64,000 nt of DNA from Sympetrum striolatum (GCA_947579665.1 OX388350.1:31405393-31469392); one strand, 5' to 3'. Counted from the stretch's first letter, positions 45,667-59,699 are shown. Translations and numbers: made by a program. Notes: a model not told the origin generated them from the sequence alone.

Positions 45667-48249
45667 CTTAGCAAAGTTATTCTGAATGTTGGGTGGCTTG
45701 TGGTATTAACTCTTTCTCGGGCCTCTTTATTTACGGATTAATTTTATCATTGTTTGCACTGGTCGTATCGTGCCTTTACTCTTATATATCTTGCCCCACA
45801 TTCCACAAATGAGATAAAGAAAAGAAAAACGTGTCTGGAATATAAATTTCTTTGAGATGTACCCACACGAGCTTGATTGTGTATGAAGTAGCAGGATTGT
45901 ATTAAAAAATTCCAGTAATATCCAAATTCAAAAAACGACAGCCTCTAGATATTGAATCCTATATTGATCACTCAGATCGCTTATTTTGAGGGTGAGTATA
46001 TTTTTCGGTAGTACTTAAAATATATATAAAAAGCCTTCTTGTAAACTAGAGGAAATCCAGATCGTATCGTCGAATAGACGCTTATTTGACCTTTATTCCT
46101 GACACCTTACTTCTCAAGCCCTAGGATATTTGTCCTCAAATCAATGCGCCTCCAGAATTGATCTCTTACGTAGTTTCCTAAGAAATTGACGTCTCGTTCG
46201 ACCGAATTGGATTGTGCTAATAATTGATTCAACCGAAGAAAAAGTTTTCGAAGTTTTTATGAAGGAAGAAGAAGCCTCTCATCCAAGGGGGCAGCGATGC
46301 AGGAAGTGAACTTTTCTGGGCACTTCCAAACTTTTCGGAAACTTCCTGTTATATTTGCTTTCGAAGTTCTTTGGCGATGAATACTGAAGATTTTGGTAGG
46401 CATTAATTGATTCAGACGATGTATATGCTATTTTATGTCTTAACGGAATTTTAAACTTACATCAAACTTCTATTGTCTTAATGGACTTCTGCTTCTGAAA
46501 GGAATCAAGGATGCTTTATTAAATTTCACTTCTAGCTATCTTCTATGTAGAAATCATCTATCTTTTGTTTTATTTTTTTAAATATTACGAGTTTTAGTTA
46601 TACGTTATGACTTTGAGATGCTTTTAAACGCTTATGTTCCTATATCGAGTACGTAACCTTATCAATGATGCAATATTTTTAGAAAGAAATTTGTTGCTAT
46701 TACTCACCGAAGTCCTGTAGCTTCTTTTTTGCCTTAAAACTAGGGAATCTGTCATAATTTTCATCTATGGCAGTATCGATTAAAGTCCTGGAAGCATATA
46801 CATTCATCGGATGACGAATAGTTTGATGGAAATTTCGTTACCTCTAGAATATTTCCAATTTCCAACTCACCTTTTCATATTTCATCTTCGTCAAACTTTT
46901 GTCATTGAATGTAACTTCACATCTCTTACGGTAATGGAAAAGGTAAACTCTTCGAAATTTGATTCTACTCATTGAAGTTCGATTCCCATTCAAATTTCAT
47001 GCCTATCTGCTGTTATTAATGAAGTTGCTTTATGTTTTGTTTTCGTTAATAAGTCTTCAGTTTGATAAATTCAAGATATAATTACTCAGATTAGACCTAG
47101 TGATGTCAAGAAATCAAAGAATATTCGAATAGTATATTTGTTCCCGAAACACTCATAGCTGTTGCCCATTGACCTTTAAGAAATATGTTATTATGGCTGA
47201 ATATCTACTATTCATCATATCCGAGTATAGATTATACAGCGTCATTATTGAAATTCTCTCCTGACGAAGAATGCATCGCATTCGAAATACGTATTGAGTG
47301 CTCTCAAAAAGTGCGGAGTCTTGTTATCTCGGATTACCGGGGAATGAGAAGAGGAACGCCGACAAAAACGGCTATTGGAGATTTAAACCTATAATTATTG
47401 AAATTTTTATTTTTATTCATCGTTTTATTATTACATCGATGACGCTTTTTTTGCGTTGTACATCATTTATCTAAACTTCTAGATGGGTTTTCGCAAATAT
47501 TTTATGGAAAATTTTGTGTTAATTGTGAACTAGGAATATAAAGTGAGGATCATCGGGAAACAGATGTAAATAGAACAGTATATATATTTTTGTTTTCTTG
47601 GGAAAATGCACTAGATGTGTAAAAATGTATGTTAAATATATAGGATGTATCGGTATTATAATATTGAACTTTTAAGCTTATGGATATTTCTATTGTAAAA
47701 GTGTATTTTGTAGCAAGAAGTTATATTTTCTGTAATATCGAATAGAATTGTAATAATTTCAATAGTGTTGTATATAGTGTACCCTTATTGCATGGCATAT
47801 TAATGTATTTACGTAAATATTATTGTAATGATTATATTACCACCGGACAAGTAGTCCACCTGTAATGCCAATAAGGTCTTTATTATGGCGAGATTGAGAC
47901 TAAATAGTCTCTTCTTTCATCTAACCTTTCGTTAATGATATTATAAACATATATAGTTTTGTGTAGGTGAATAGAAATAGAGAGGAAAACTTTAAAAGGA
48001 GTGGATATAAAAAAATATATTAGGAAAAAACCCACAAGGAAGGGGGGTGTGAAAAACCTGCGCAAACCTACTGATAGTAAAAGCTAGAAGATGTAAAATA
48101 AAGCTGTGTATAACATTGAAATTACAATCGCAGTGCTATAAAAGCAAAAGCAGTAATGTATATACCAGTGAAACAAAGTATAATTCAGTTTTGGCTGCGA
48201 TCTCGGAAATAGATTAATATAAGTAAAGTATTAAAATAGCCTACTTTGG

Positions 48250-48520
48250 GACAGTTCATCTAGTGTCGATAGGGCTTCTCTTTGTCGTTTAGGGCTCACC
48301 CTTTCACCGACCTCCTTCGCACCACCCTTTTCCCACCCGAGTTTCGTTTCTCACATCCCCCACTTCTCACACACTATTTCTCGTGTCACGAGTTCGTCCA
48401 CCTGACCGAGCCCTCGTTAAGCTTCTATCTCGCCCAATCTCCCCCTCGTGCTTCCCCTATTCACCCCCTACGCCGTACCTTACCCCAACAGATAATGGGG
48501 ACTTGTTTTTGTTTTCTTTT
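48250..48520. repeat. C/T-rich tract
   Basis: Plus strand dominated by C and T over about 270 bp. The 97 aa frame at 48282-48575 results from this bias. It could be a GAGA-type (GA-rich on the minus strand) regulatory tract, but regular GAGAG repeats are few. Confidence 0.4.
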
Positions 48521-48699
48521 TCTCACACCTCTTACGAAGTGGTCCACCCGGCTGTGTTTTAGGCGTTTAAATTGAAGATATCGACCCCGATGTTGCGTAC
48601 GTTTTGAGGCGTTCTATAGCATCTCTTTGTAGGATGATGTTTATGAAGCTGTCATTCTGTTCTGATAAGGTTACGTTCCTATTTCCTGGCTAAATCATT

Positions 48700-48900
48700 A
48701 TTGTTTACTCCAGTGACCCAGGCTACCGGGTTCTAATCCTTGTTGAAATACGGATGGCAGTTGTCCTGGAGTTTGATTAGCTTATTATTGTTTACTCCAA
48801 AACATTCCGTCTGTGACGATTACCATGAAGATCAATAACTACAGAATTTTTAAATTTTAAAATGGAAAGCCCGATTAGCCAGGGCTTAAACCTGGTACCT
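48700..48900. repeat. SINE-like scraps with B-box motifs
   Basis: GGTTCTAATCC at 48729-48739 (plus) and a T-arm-like CCAGGTTTAAGCCCTGG at 48895-48879 (minus). The minus-strand piece continues 'ctaatcgggctttcc', a diverged match to the 'ctagtcggatttttc' body of the SINE family at 50.5, 54.0 and 59.3 kb. Confidence 0.4.
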
Positions 48901-50099
48901 TTAGGTTAGTAGGCATATTTTAAGAATGTTTTACGTATGAAATGTTGGACGCATTGTAAGTTGTATTCGTAGAAATAGTTCTATGTAAGGTCGTGATCTG
49001 GTTAGTTATTTTATTAAGTGTTTTGAATGACTTCATGATATACTCCTTAAAGGTCAACCTCAAGCAGTGATTTTCGAGATTAACCTATCGACTTCTATCG
49101 CATAACTATTTCTTTCGATCGATGATCTTATGATAACACTGGATATGATATATGGCTTCATGGAAAATTTTATTTTTCAATTATTGGATCTCTAAATGGG
49201 CCCTTATTTTTCGAAGAATATTATTGCAGTTTATACGGAGTATCACTTTGATTTGATTTTACGTTTTGGAAAAGACTCTGTTATAACAGTTTAAGCTCCT
49301 ACTTATTGTTCCTAAAACAAGGAAAACATGTTGCCCTAAATTATTGGTTTGATTTCTGATTTATATTGTATTATTTATGGTTTTGATAATTTTCATAGGA
49401 AATTTAAAAAAATCGATAATTTGGAACTGACGTGTTAGCTAAGTCTACCTCTATATAGGCGTAGAAATTGCGCGAAACGCAATATAAAACAACCTCTTGA
49501 GTTAAATCCCTATTGTATTCAGAACTTAATGAAGAATCGTTTTTTCCACGCAGTACGTTACATTCCACCGAGAAAACAGGCCAGATTACGCTGTGTGAGA
49601 ATTTGCTTACATTCTGTATAACTTCTTTTTTAACCGATTCAACTATTTAATGAGGCTGTTACTAGTCGATAAAGACTCTCCTGAAAGTTAGCATCCATCC
49701 TCTTTTAAACACTCAAGGTTCCGGAATAGGATGAGCGATCTCTGAGGCTGTTGAATATTTAATGAGCCGAAGAGACACTCATCCGGAGGATGTTTTCCAG
49801 GTATTAAACTTGTCACCGGTCTTTGAAGTCTGTTTTGGGAGATATTCCTTCGTCAGATTTTAAGAGTATGCCTTTTGTCACGTAAATTATTATCTTTATC
49901 AGGCTTAGATTGAAAAATCAGTTTATGTTCAATCCCTACCCGTTTTTCGGTCGAAGAAAATATTACCTCCTCCAAAATACAATTATTTTCGTGAAAATCT
50001 GTCTGTATTTCAATAAAAGATCTGTTCATCGATTACCGGATAATGTTTTAAACTTAGCTTTCTCCGTCTTGTAGGATACATTAGGATAGTTGCATGTTA

Positions 50100-50470
50100 T
50101 GATATAATAATAAGAATAATTTATTAATCACAAACAGGTAATACTACCCTATTACATGTGACGTAATATACAAAAAGGAAATAAATAAAATATATAAATA
50201 TCACCGAAAAAAAAATTAGGAAAAAGAAGAGAAAAACAAATATATAAACAGAAATTTTAAAAAAATAACATAAAAATGGAATTGGGCATAACAAAAAAGA
50301 AAGTAAGAAAAAAAATCAAGAGGACAAAGTTGTATATAATTTATGTCTAAAAATTCTGGGAGAGTCATGGAAGAGGTCGATAAATTTGTTCCTCACTAGG
50401 ATGTCATTTGTGGACCGCATCATCCTGGTGAGTGCTTTATATATGAGATGTGAGCTCCTGTAATATTGTA
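50100..50470 (-). repeat. possible LINE 3' end, minus strand
   Basis: On the minus strand, AT-rich sequence ends in 'taataaattattcttattat', the kind of simple-repeat tail left by I-clade-like LINEs. A similar layout precedes the SINE at 59.3 kb. No coding remnant was seen. Confidence 0.3.
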
Positions 50471-50540
50471 CATTTCTTTTTTGAAGCTTCCTTTAAATTT
50501 ATTTAAAGAAACAAACTAACCTTTGAACTGAAAAAAGCAA

Positions 50541-50696
50541 GTTCCCGGGTTCGAATCCCGACTGGTCGGATTTTTCCGATCATGGAATGGTTGTGTGTGT
50601 TTGTAGTTAGTGATAATTATTAAAATGGATGTAACTGGGATCTTTTTTCCTGTTTCCATGGAATTGTTATTATTAGTTGACTTAACGACGAAAATA
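50541..50696 (+). mobile_element. tRNA-derived SINE, family 1, 5'-truncated
   Basis: Begins within the T-arm. The exact B-box GGTTCGAATCC is at 50548-50558, followed by the family body 'tggtcggatttttc', 'gaatggttgtgtgt', 'aaatggatgtaa' and a 'gttattattag' tail. The A-box portion is missing. It shares its body with the copies at 59.3 and 54.0 kb. Confidence 0.7.
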
Positions 50697-52429
50697 ACGA
50701 AAATGGAGCATTTTTATCGTAAAAATACAAGTATGTTTCCCCAAGGATTGCTTAAGTTAATTAGTGATGCATTTCTGTCTCTGTGTCCTAAAATAAGAAT
50801 TAATAAATTTCTATGTACAATTTGAGTTCGCAAAAAGAGTTAAAGATAATGTTTTCGTAAAACTTATGAATCTAGTGGGTTGAAATTCGAACTGAAATTT
50901 GGCAGCAGACCAGGAAACTTGAACTGCGATAATACCATCGCACGAATCTCTTGGTTAGTGAATCATGCCGATAATTTATCTTATATGCCAGCGATAAAAA
51001 AGTTTTCATACAAATTTTCGCTGGGGAGAATTGCATTCTTTTACACAAGCTACACGTATAAGTCTTTGCTGAAAAAAGTACGGATCTATTCATATAAGAC
51101 CTAGCCTTGCGAACTATGCCCGGGTAAATATTTAATACCACCTGATTAAACTCACTGAATTTCAATGCTGTTTCTTTGATGTTACCTGGAAAAAACTAGC
51201 AATATTGTTTCATTTTTTGATGTTACAGTAATCCCATTCTCGGCCGTACATCTCTCAGCTGATCCGGGATTCTATGCAAAATACACTAGTTTAATCCTGT
51301 TGCTCCAATGTCTTCTGATTAGCTCTGTTCTTTTTACGCAGAATGATTGCCCTTGCAATTCATATTAAAATGGGCATTAGCTGTCAGGACACATATTGTC
51401 TCCCTAAATCATTTAAGCTTCAAATTCTCTGATGAAACACGTTCGTGCGTATCCCGGCAAAAGGCAAGTAGTCTATGACACATGCAATTTCCGGAGTAAA
51501 TTATCCGTTGGGAGTTGCCTGCAAATGCGCCGGTACATTTTCACACTCGGGATCTCTATCCTTCATTTACGAACGAGCAATTTTTCTCAAAGTGGGAAGT
51601 TACAGTTGTCAGTTTCACTTAACGTCCTGCTCATTGTTGGTTAAGATTGAAGGCGTGTGATTTGTGATCGCCGTTATAATTAATGTTAATTCATTTTTAC
51701 GTATCACCTGTCGTCAAGAAGGTTCTCTGCCGTTGATAGACTTGAACCTCCTCCCTCTCAAAATTTGTATTATACTTATTTAAGGTTTTAAAATACAAGT
51801 ATATTTTAAATGTAGAGAGATAGGAAATTATGTATTTTTTCTTTTATCTTCAACTCAGTGTCCTTAAGTAACTATAAGTATCCAATGTATATATGCAATT
51901 ATGAAAGATTCTTTGCATTAATAAATTGCTCTTATTACTCCTTTGAAATTTTCTGCTCCGTCTATGTGTATATCTTAAAATCGATTTATCAAGTAAATCA
52001 ACGTTTATAGTCTCTAAATTAACGGTATTGAAAGACATCTATTATTTGTAAATACCCTCTTAACATAGTATTATCGATTCAGTATCAAAGATTCAACACC
52101 CTGGTATTTAAATTGACCGTAGGGTTTTGAAGCATGACTTTAGGAATAACCCATTCGCGGTGCTATTCAGTAAGATATTTGAGTGCCCATTTATACCTAT
52201 TTTTTTATTTTCATTTATGTATCTATAGCAGTTTACAACGTTTTGCATGCGAATCGTTGTAGCAATGTGGTATGTAAACTTTTGCGTGTCATTAAGTCAT
52301 AAAGCTTTTCGATCAATTCAGGAAATTTGTAATTGCATAATAATTCCGCGAAAATCGCATCGGTGAACTCTTCCCTATTAAAACCGAACTTCTTTGCTGC
52401 TCCAGAATCTTCCCAAAACTTCCAGTGAG

Positions 52430-52930
52430 ACAATTATCGAATCCAGCATTGCCCGACGTTATCTCGGCAGTGTCTTTCCGAAGTAATAAAACGTCTGGAA
52501 ATCAGCCTTTCAAATCGCATCACCATTCAGAGTGCTCTTCCAACTTCCTAGACAGCTTTTTAACCATTCCAAACGTAACTATATTACAGATGCGTTAATT
52601 AAAAGCGACAGTCGAACTATCTGGAAATCTCGTTCCAATTGCCCGTAACTTGATTATACGGCGACCGAAAGCAAGTCTCCGAAGCTGATTCATACAGCAC
52701 CTAAGATAACCGTGTTTGCTCTGAGCGTGGTTGGAGCGTCAGGAATCGCCGCATCTATCTCGTTAAATTTTTTATTGCCTACCGCAGTCTTCCTCTCCTT
52801 GTTTCATTCCATCACGGTCACGAAAGGGAATGTATCTCGATGTTTGCGTCGCAGGTACGGATTTCGATCACCCCAACAGGATCACGTGTTTGCTGGAATC
52901 GTTTGTAACGTTGTACCGTAGAATCTGTAT
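52430..52930. other. GC-richer block, no gene seen
   Basis: About 500 bp with raised CpG in the intron. Short frames on both strands have no recognised product. Confidence 0.3.
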
Positions 52931-53972
52931 TTAGAGGGGATGCCCGTAGTAAAGGTGTGATTAATTAATGGTATGTTAAGGTGTGATCAACCTTATCAGG
53001 TTCTGGCAATTTAAGTGACGTGCTAATCTCTAGTAATCAGTTCAAGGAAAGGCTTTATCTTCTGGTGACAAGGTATTTCGCGTACTCAAGGGCGATTTGT
53101 ATCTAGCTTAGTGGTGATGCAGCGAAGCAAAATGTTGGTTATTCGATTACTCTCGATCTGCTAAAAATAGGTCGTATCGCGAGGTATCGCTCTGCATATT
53201 TTCCTGAAAGCACTCAGCTCTGGCACGAACTTTCTATTCTTAGCTACCACGACGTCAAAAATTTAATTTCTCTCTCAAGATAAACGTAAATTAACATTTT
53301 GAGTGCTTCTGCTCTACAGTCTCCTCCAGTAATTATTTAAAACTCGGAAAATTTTCCTCGCTAAAGCTAAAATTAACTCTTTTTCCTTATTACTCGTCTT
53401 GGTAAATCGAATACCGTATTTCAGATTTTTTCCTGAAACAATCTTAGATTGGTTTGAAATTCTTCAATGCTTGATTGAATCAGTATGGTGCCACATTACT
53501 TGTGGATTTAATTTTTGTTTTATTAGCAATTTATTGTTAGTATTTAGTTAGATTTAAGTATTTTTGATAATTATATCACAGTTCCTCAATGAATTTTTGA
53601 TTTTCCTTCGTCTTCGGTGACAAAATATAGAGGAATATATCTTTCATTTGATTTATTCCCTTAATGTTCATGCCTAGATGTATTAGCGACTGAGGTATGA
53701 GTGAAATTCTGCGCAATGGCACTCATTCTGGTCAACCGTCATTAAATAATGGAAATATTTGTTCTCAGAGTCGTGAAAACTTATATAATTAAACGCCACA
53801 GATTAAGGGTTGACCTTGTTGCAATTATAAATGTGAAACACCTTTATGGTTTACAAAGCGGTTTCTATTTATCACCTTACGATGTATCTTCGCTACAAAA
53901 CTGTGTTTATAATTTATTAGTGTTTTATAGTTTGATTAAGTTCTTTGTTAAATATCTAGGTTTTCTAACATA

Positions 53973-54113
53973 GACCTCGGTGGCAGAATGGTTAGCGCGC
54001 TAGCTTTCCAAGTCCCGGGTTCAAGTCCCGGCTAAACAGATTTTTCGGGTTAGGAAATGGCTGTTTGTGTTAGTCGTGCGTGTGCAAATAATGATAATAG
54101 TTATTATTATTAG
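53973..54113 (+). mobile_element. tRNA-derived SINE, family 1, with A and B boxes
   Basis: The A-box TGGCAGAATGG is at 53981-53991 and the exact B-box GGTTCAAGTCC at 54018-54028, spaced more tightly than in a normal tRNA. The body 'cagatttttcgggttaggaa' and tail 'gttattattattag' match the family. The anticodon arm is degenerate, so this is not a tRNA gene. Confidence 0.72.
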
Positions 54114-55039
54114 AGGCCTGATAAACTCAGTTAATGCTCTAATCTGGCAGTTTTCGATGAAACAGCAATATTCCTGGGAAAAAATAAATTTAATTAAAAA
54201 ACGATTCTAAAGAGAATGATACAGACTCCAAGCGCTTGTTTAGCTCTACTCCGTTCACGAAAAAGCTTGCTCACTAGAAATAGTTGGGCATAAAACTAAA
54301 AATTTATACTTATATATTTATTTAAATCAAAATTTCACATACAGCTAACAAGCCAATTAACTGTAATATATAAACAAAATATATATTGATATAAATAGAG
54401 ACAAAAAAATACCATAATGTATAAGAAACAGTACATCACAAGGAGGGAAATCCATAATTGAACAAGTAGAACTATTTCTTGTGAAGATAGGATACTCCCT
54501 GCTTTATGAAGGAACCTTTGGTCAATGGAAATGGATCTGCATTAGCTGGAAAAGAATGTAATAAGAAAAGGAAGACTGTGAAAGAGTTAGCGTTTAACAA
54601 GAGAGATTCTGGGATTAGGATAGTGAAATAGAGAAGAGAAACGGGTAGTTCTACTAGGAACTCGAAAATGAAATCCGGCAAGTAAATTAGGACAATCGAT
54701 AGAAGAATTTAAAATACAATATTAATTATAATAATATAATAATAACTAATACTATACCTAAAATTCATGGTCACACGTGTACTTACAGCTACTGATAATC
54801 TGGAGGAAATAAAATAGAGGTGAAAACATCATAAAATCGGTCGCTTAGGGGAAAAATCTACACTTTCAGGACTAAAGGAGGGTTAAGAAACTAAGAGAAA
54901 GTATTCGTGATGTTCAGAAAGAAAAAACTCATTGCGCATAAGATTGGCGAAGAGTTTTAAACCGTCCCCATCTTCTTAGAGAGAGGAAGGATGCGATCAG
55001 GGGACAGGCTGCGAAGATGAATCGCTCATGCAAACGTTA

Positions 55040-55340
55040 ACCTAAAATGGATGGATGATCGATGGGTAGCATCGCTCTAAGCCGGTCTCTCTCTTCCTCG
55101 AAATATCTCTTTCCGTATCATTTTTCCTCGCTAGACAACCCTTTCCGGATCGCCCTGGGCGGGCGCATCTCACTTGCGTGAAATTGAGCGAAGAGCATCT
55201 CCCCGAGGCATCTTTCTCTCCTGCCCTTTGTCCCACTTGAGTCTCCCGGTGCAGCATTCCAATCTTCCTCACCTTTCGAGCGCCGTCCTCCATTTCAACT
55301 CGTGGGTGAGTGGCCACTCGAGGATTCCACGGAATGAAGA
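55040..55340. other. GC-richer block, no gene seen
   Basis: Raised GC and CpG over about 300 bp. The minus-strand 91 aa frame has no recognisable motif. Confidence 0.3.
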
Positions 55341-58300
55341 TCGGTGACTATTTGAAGGGGATTACTAGTCTGAAGTGTGCCGTGGAAAGTCGGGGGAATG
55401 AATAAGGAGCGTAATTACTTGATTAAACTATTTTGTGCGGTCAAGCGTTACGGTGTACGTTCAGCTTTGTGTTGTTTGTCTTCTGGATGTAGGGCTGGAA
55501 TGAGAGTGCGTGATTTAAGAGGAGACTCGAAGAAGATTAAAAGAAAAGTAGGATTGTGTACGATCTTATTTTTTGGTACAGTAAAATGGTGTTTAACTTC
55601 TTTACAATTGATCCAAACGTATTGAGATTATTCAAAAACGCAATGAATGTGGTATGGAAGGAAAAATACAAAAATATGAAAGTAATATTAAGATATAGAT
55701 TTGTAAATTTAAGATTTATAACCCGCGATCCGGCATTGGCGTATGGCATGGGGTGTAATAGCACCAACATCTCTAATCTACCCTATTAGCCTCTCTGATT
55801 AACTGCGGAAAGAACGACCTGAAATTAACTATCCGTCTTTGCGATCTCTTCCTTGAAACGTTTTAACGATGCTTCTCGGAGATCGCGTTCGTTCTTTATT
55901 AGATCTAATTAACTTCGTTTAAAAACTCTTAAGTGATGAATTTTTCGAAAAGCTTCCTTCGGTAAGCGGATTAGGTAATTTGCGGATCATAGGAAAGAAA
56001 AAAGATGTAGTTGTTTAAAAAGATGTAATATTTTACGGTAGAGCAAGGTATTCTTTGCAGGAAAACACTCACGAAGAGTAGGAGTTGGAGAAAAACATCT
56101 AAACAGATAAAGCTTTTGACAACATTGATTAATATTAGAGCGAGAGAAATAAATTATAAATTGTCCGTGTAGTTGAGCTAAGAAAGAAGTCAGTGTTATT
56201 GGGATATAAAAATGCCTTGGTATAGCACGTAATGAAGGGGTTAAACGGAAGATGGGATTTCCTATTCCCAACTGCGTCCAATAAAGACGTTCGAATGCAT
56301 GTAATCATGGGCTTGTGGAAATGGGAGATAACCAAGATCGAAGTGAGCGTTGTGGTTTATTGTCAGTTTACCTATCTCGATGACTCCAATTCACGTTGGC
56401 TCCCATTTCATCGGTTTCCTTGCGAATAGAAGCGCAGTAATTTTCATGGACCTTTAATGTCGGCACAGAAGTTAATTGAAGTTGCGGCTCTCAGGCGTCA
56501 CTGGATTATTGATAGGCTGCCAGAATTTGTGTAGGTTTTGTCTCCAAGAGGATAGGTTATAAGCTAATACTAATTGAAGTGTCGTAATTGGTGTCGTTCG
56601 TAATTATACGATCGGTTTCAGTTTTTTTGTTGTATATTTTAATGGTTATATTAATTAAGTTTTCGTCTAATTTTCTAATTTAGTCCCTTATTTGGTTGGC
56701 TAGATATTTAGTCGTGATATATTTGAACCCTAAAATTGTCAAAAATTGTTTAACGCTTTGAAAAATCGGAGAACCATGGAATTATGAGATGAATATATTT
56801 TGAAATAAATATGGCGGGAAAAGTAAGTTCAGCACTATAGTGGAAATATTTGAGTCGTTCATTAATTTTAAAGAAAACTTGCAAAGGTAGTTATTTAGTG
56901 CAAATTTGTACTATTTGGTTGTTGGTCCTACTGCTGGCGTTCTAATTGGAAATTGAAACTGTGCTGTTTGGATCTGAAAATATGAGATCATAAACAAAGA
57001 TATGAATTGGGCAGGTATGATGTTTCATAAGCAATAAATAACTTAAAAATATATTATTTTCTCTTATTGATTTTATCCTTCCCTCATTACGCTGAGCTTT
57101 GGCCTCTGTACTTTGGCCTCTGTGCTTGTTCAAGAAGGAAGGTAAATAAGCTGAATTTGGCTGTCTTTGAAAATTACCAACATTAATTAATTTATCTATA
57201 TATTAATATATTCGCCTAGACAAACGTTTATTTTTTTTAGAGAAATGCTAATTTTTTTGCTGGCTCCTTTCATTGAGCGAGTATCAACTTTTAATCGTGG
57301 TTTCTTCAAGTGGGTGTAAGCTTCCCTTCATAACATTGACCTAGTGAGTCGAATGCTTTGTTCGTAGGAATGCAGAAAGACAAAGCTCATGGAACAATAG
57401 TAACCCAAATAAAATTGCAGCTTTACCGAGTTACTCCAGATTTCTTTTTATTCTCAGGAAATGTGTGCCCTTTAACTGTTTACCTGCCGGTCTATTTTTA
57501 CGCGCTTGTTAGTATTTTACGACGAAGTGTTTGAATGAAACAGTTTTCAATTCGTTGCTGCCAGTTACAAGTGCGAGAGACCTAGGCGCAAAAAAGTATT
57601 TGCGAACATCAGCTGCAAACTAACGCAATGGCTTAGTTTACATGGGAGCGAGATCAAAATTTCTTTGATCAGAAAACAATTTAGTGCTGTTATTTCTGAT
57701 CAAAAGTCTCGATGAATGTTTTATGTGCGCGATGAACGGATTAAATACTACGAATAATTAAAGAATTCCGCGTTCAATACATATTAAAGGTGAAAATTTT
57801 AATTTTGCAGATTTTCGGTTGTGCTATGGCTCGGGTCGTCAGTAATGTATGTTCAGGCCATTGCGTAAGTTTGTTAATTGGGTTATTGGTTTTCAAAGGA
57901 GTAGCAGAGAAGGAATAAGAGTTTGCAGTTTATTTGTGCATCTTATTTTTGTTTTACTTTTAAAATTTTATGATTTGATGATAATTTGAGTTGTAATTGT
58001 CAGTTTTTGTTGTAACCGCTTTTTTTTCAATGGAAGAATATTTAGTCGAAAATGGATTTCTTTCGAATACGGAAATGGCAATAAGTTATTAATTGTGGTG
58101 AAGAGAAGTCTAGATCGCTAATTGAGATTTTTATGGAGATTTTGCTTTTCTTATTCCTCTGGAAATGAAATTGAACTCGTTTTTCTTCTCTAAACATTTT
58201 CTCCGCTGAAGTATATCTTCTCTTTTCCTTGTGTTAAAGAAATTGCTGACCACGGAGAATTCTCCTCCAAGTAACTTGATGTTTTGTTCCTTTTTTCTCT

Positions 58301-58984
58301 GTTTTCTTATAAGTAAATAACTGTTTACATTACACTCTATTTCGCGTTCCGTATCTCTCAGTCATGCTCTAGCGTTTATTTTCGAAGATTTGTAGTGTTT
58401 TGTCGCAATTGTTTCTGTTACTTTCACTCTCGAATTAGGATGCTTGCCAGCATGATTAAGTTGCCAGGGGTAACTAAAGGTCGCTTCTAAGTGATGCCAT
58501 TTGGCTGAGTCCCCCTTGGATTCACATTTATTTGGACCTTCGTCTCTCTGTTTACTTGTGTTAATTTCTTGTTTTGTTTATGTCCCTTCTCTATTTTTCG
58601 TGTTCAAATTATTTCACGCTAATGATGAATTAATACGTTTGATACTTAATATGCATGCCTCTTTTAAATCATCTACCCGATGGTGATTTAAAAGACAAGC
58701 GGCTGGTTGGATCCTCATTCCTTCTGCAATCAACTACCGAATATTTTTGGAGAGGGAATGAGGTGAGTAGGCAAGCTGAGGAGTGAGGTAGTTTTTCCTA
58801 GCTATTCTCACTGTGCCGAAATGCTTAAAATGATAAGACCCAAGCTATTTCTATACATAGATATAAATAGCAATTTTATGGAGAGATAAGTGAATTCATT
58901 TACTCAGTGCCGTCCATACGGCTTCTATATTATGATAGGCACGAACAAGCCTGGGAAGACAAAAGAAAATGAAAGTCGTATATT

Positions 58985-59290
58985 TGATTATTATTATTAT
59001 TAATTCTTTAATGGATACATGTTACAATTGCATCCATTATAATACATATATACTACGAAAATAATAAAATGATACGAGATAAATATAAAAATAGCTGGAA
59101 TACATAGGAAAAAATAGACGAGTAGACAAAGGCACAAAATATATATAAATTGCAAAAAAATATTTAAACATTTTGTAAGGTTCCTTTCTAATTTTACTTA
59201 GAGGGCGTGCAAAAGTCTACATATTTGGTAAGTTTATCTAGATATTCAGGGAACAGGGGAACATTTATGTATGATCTTTTTAGATTACTT
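58985..59290 (-). repeat. possible LINE 3' end, minus strand
   Basis: Minus-strand sequence ends 'atccattaaagaattaataa' followed by further TAA units, a typical LINE 3' UTR with a TAA-repeat tail. It directly abuts a plus-strand SINE. No reverse transcriptase frame is in the ~300 bp present. Confidence 0.4.
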
Positions 59291-59292
59291 TT

Positions 59293-59482
59293 GACCGGCT
59301 GAGGTGGCGGAGTAGTTAGCGTGATATCACTCCTATGTCGAGGTCTCTGGTTCGAATCCCGGCTAGTCGGATTTTTCTGGCTAGGGAATGGTTGTGTGTC
59401 TTTCTAAATAGTAACAATTATTGAAATGGATGTAATTGGGTTCTTCCTATTTCTATTAGAGAAGTTATTATTCTTATTATAG
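59293..59482 (+). mobile_element. tRNA-derived SINE, family 1, longest copy
   Basis: The tRNA-like head starts GACCGGCTGAGG, with A-box TGGCGGAGTAG at 59305-59315 and exact B-box GGTTCGAATCC at 59349-59359. The head recalls tRNA-Ser/Leu (GGTGGCCGAGTGGTT type). The body 'ctagtcggatttttctggct', 'aatggttgtgtgt', 'gaaatggatgtaattggg' and the 'ttattattcttattatag' tail are shared with the other copies. Confidence 0.75.
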
Positions 59483-59699
59483 AAGGGCGATTTCCACAAG
59501 AGGCAACCGCTAAAACAAATAGATAGCATAAATGTGGTACATGTATTCCGTTATACTGCACATGTTGGTAATTGATACTCTAACAAGTGCCCTATTTAGA
59601 AGGATGTAGTTGAGAACGTACATAAATGATGAATAATTGCAGCTGAGCCTTAGTTTAAAGTTGATCAAAGTCATCCTTTGTTGACTTTTACCAAATATT

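Noticed and set aside
48282..48575. 97 aa plus-strand frame
   Set aside because: Lies in a C/T-rich tract. Ser/Pro/Leu/Phe bias mirrors the base composition.
50548..50558. tRNA gene at an exact B-box (also 54018 and 59349)
   Set aside because: No complete cloverleaf. Shared downstream bodies and tails show these are SINE copies.
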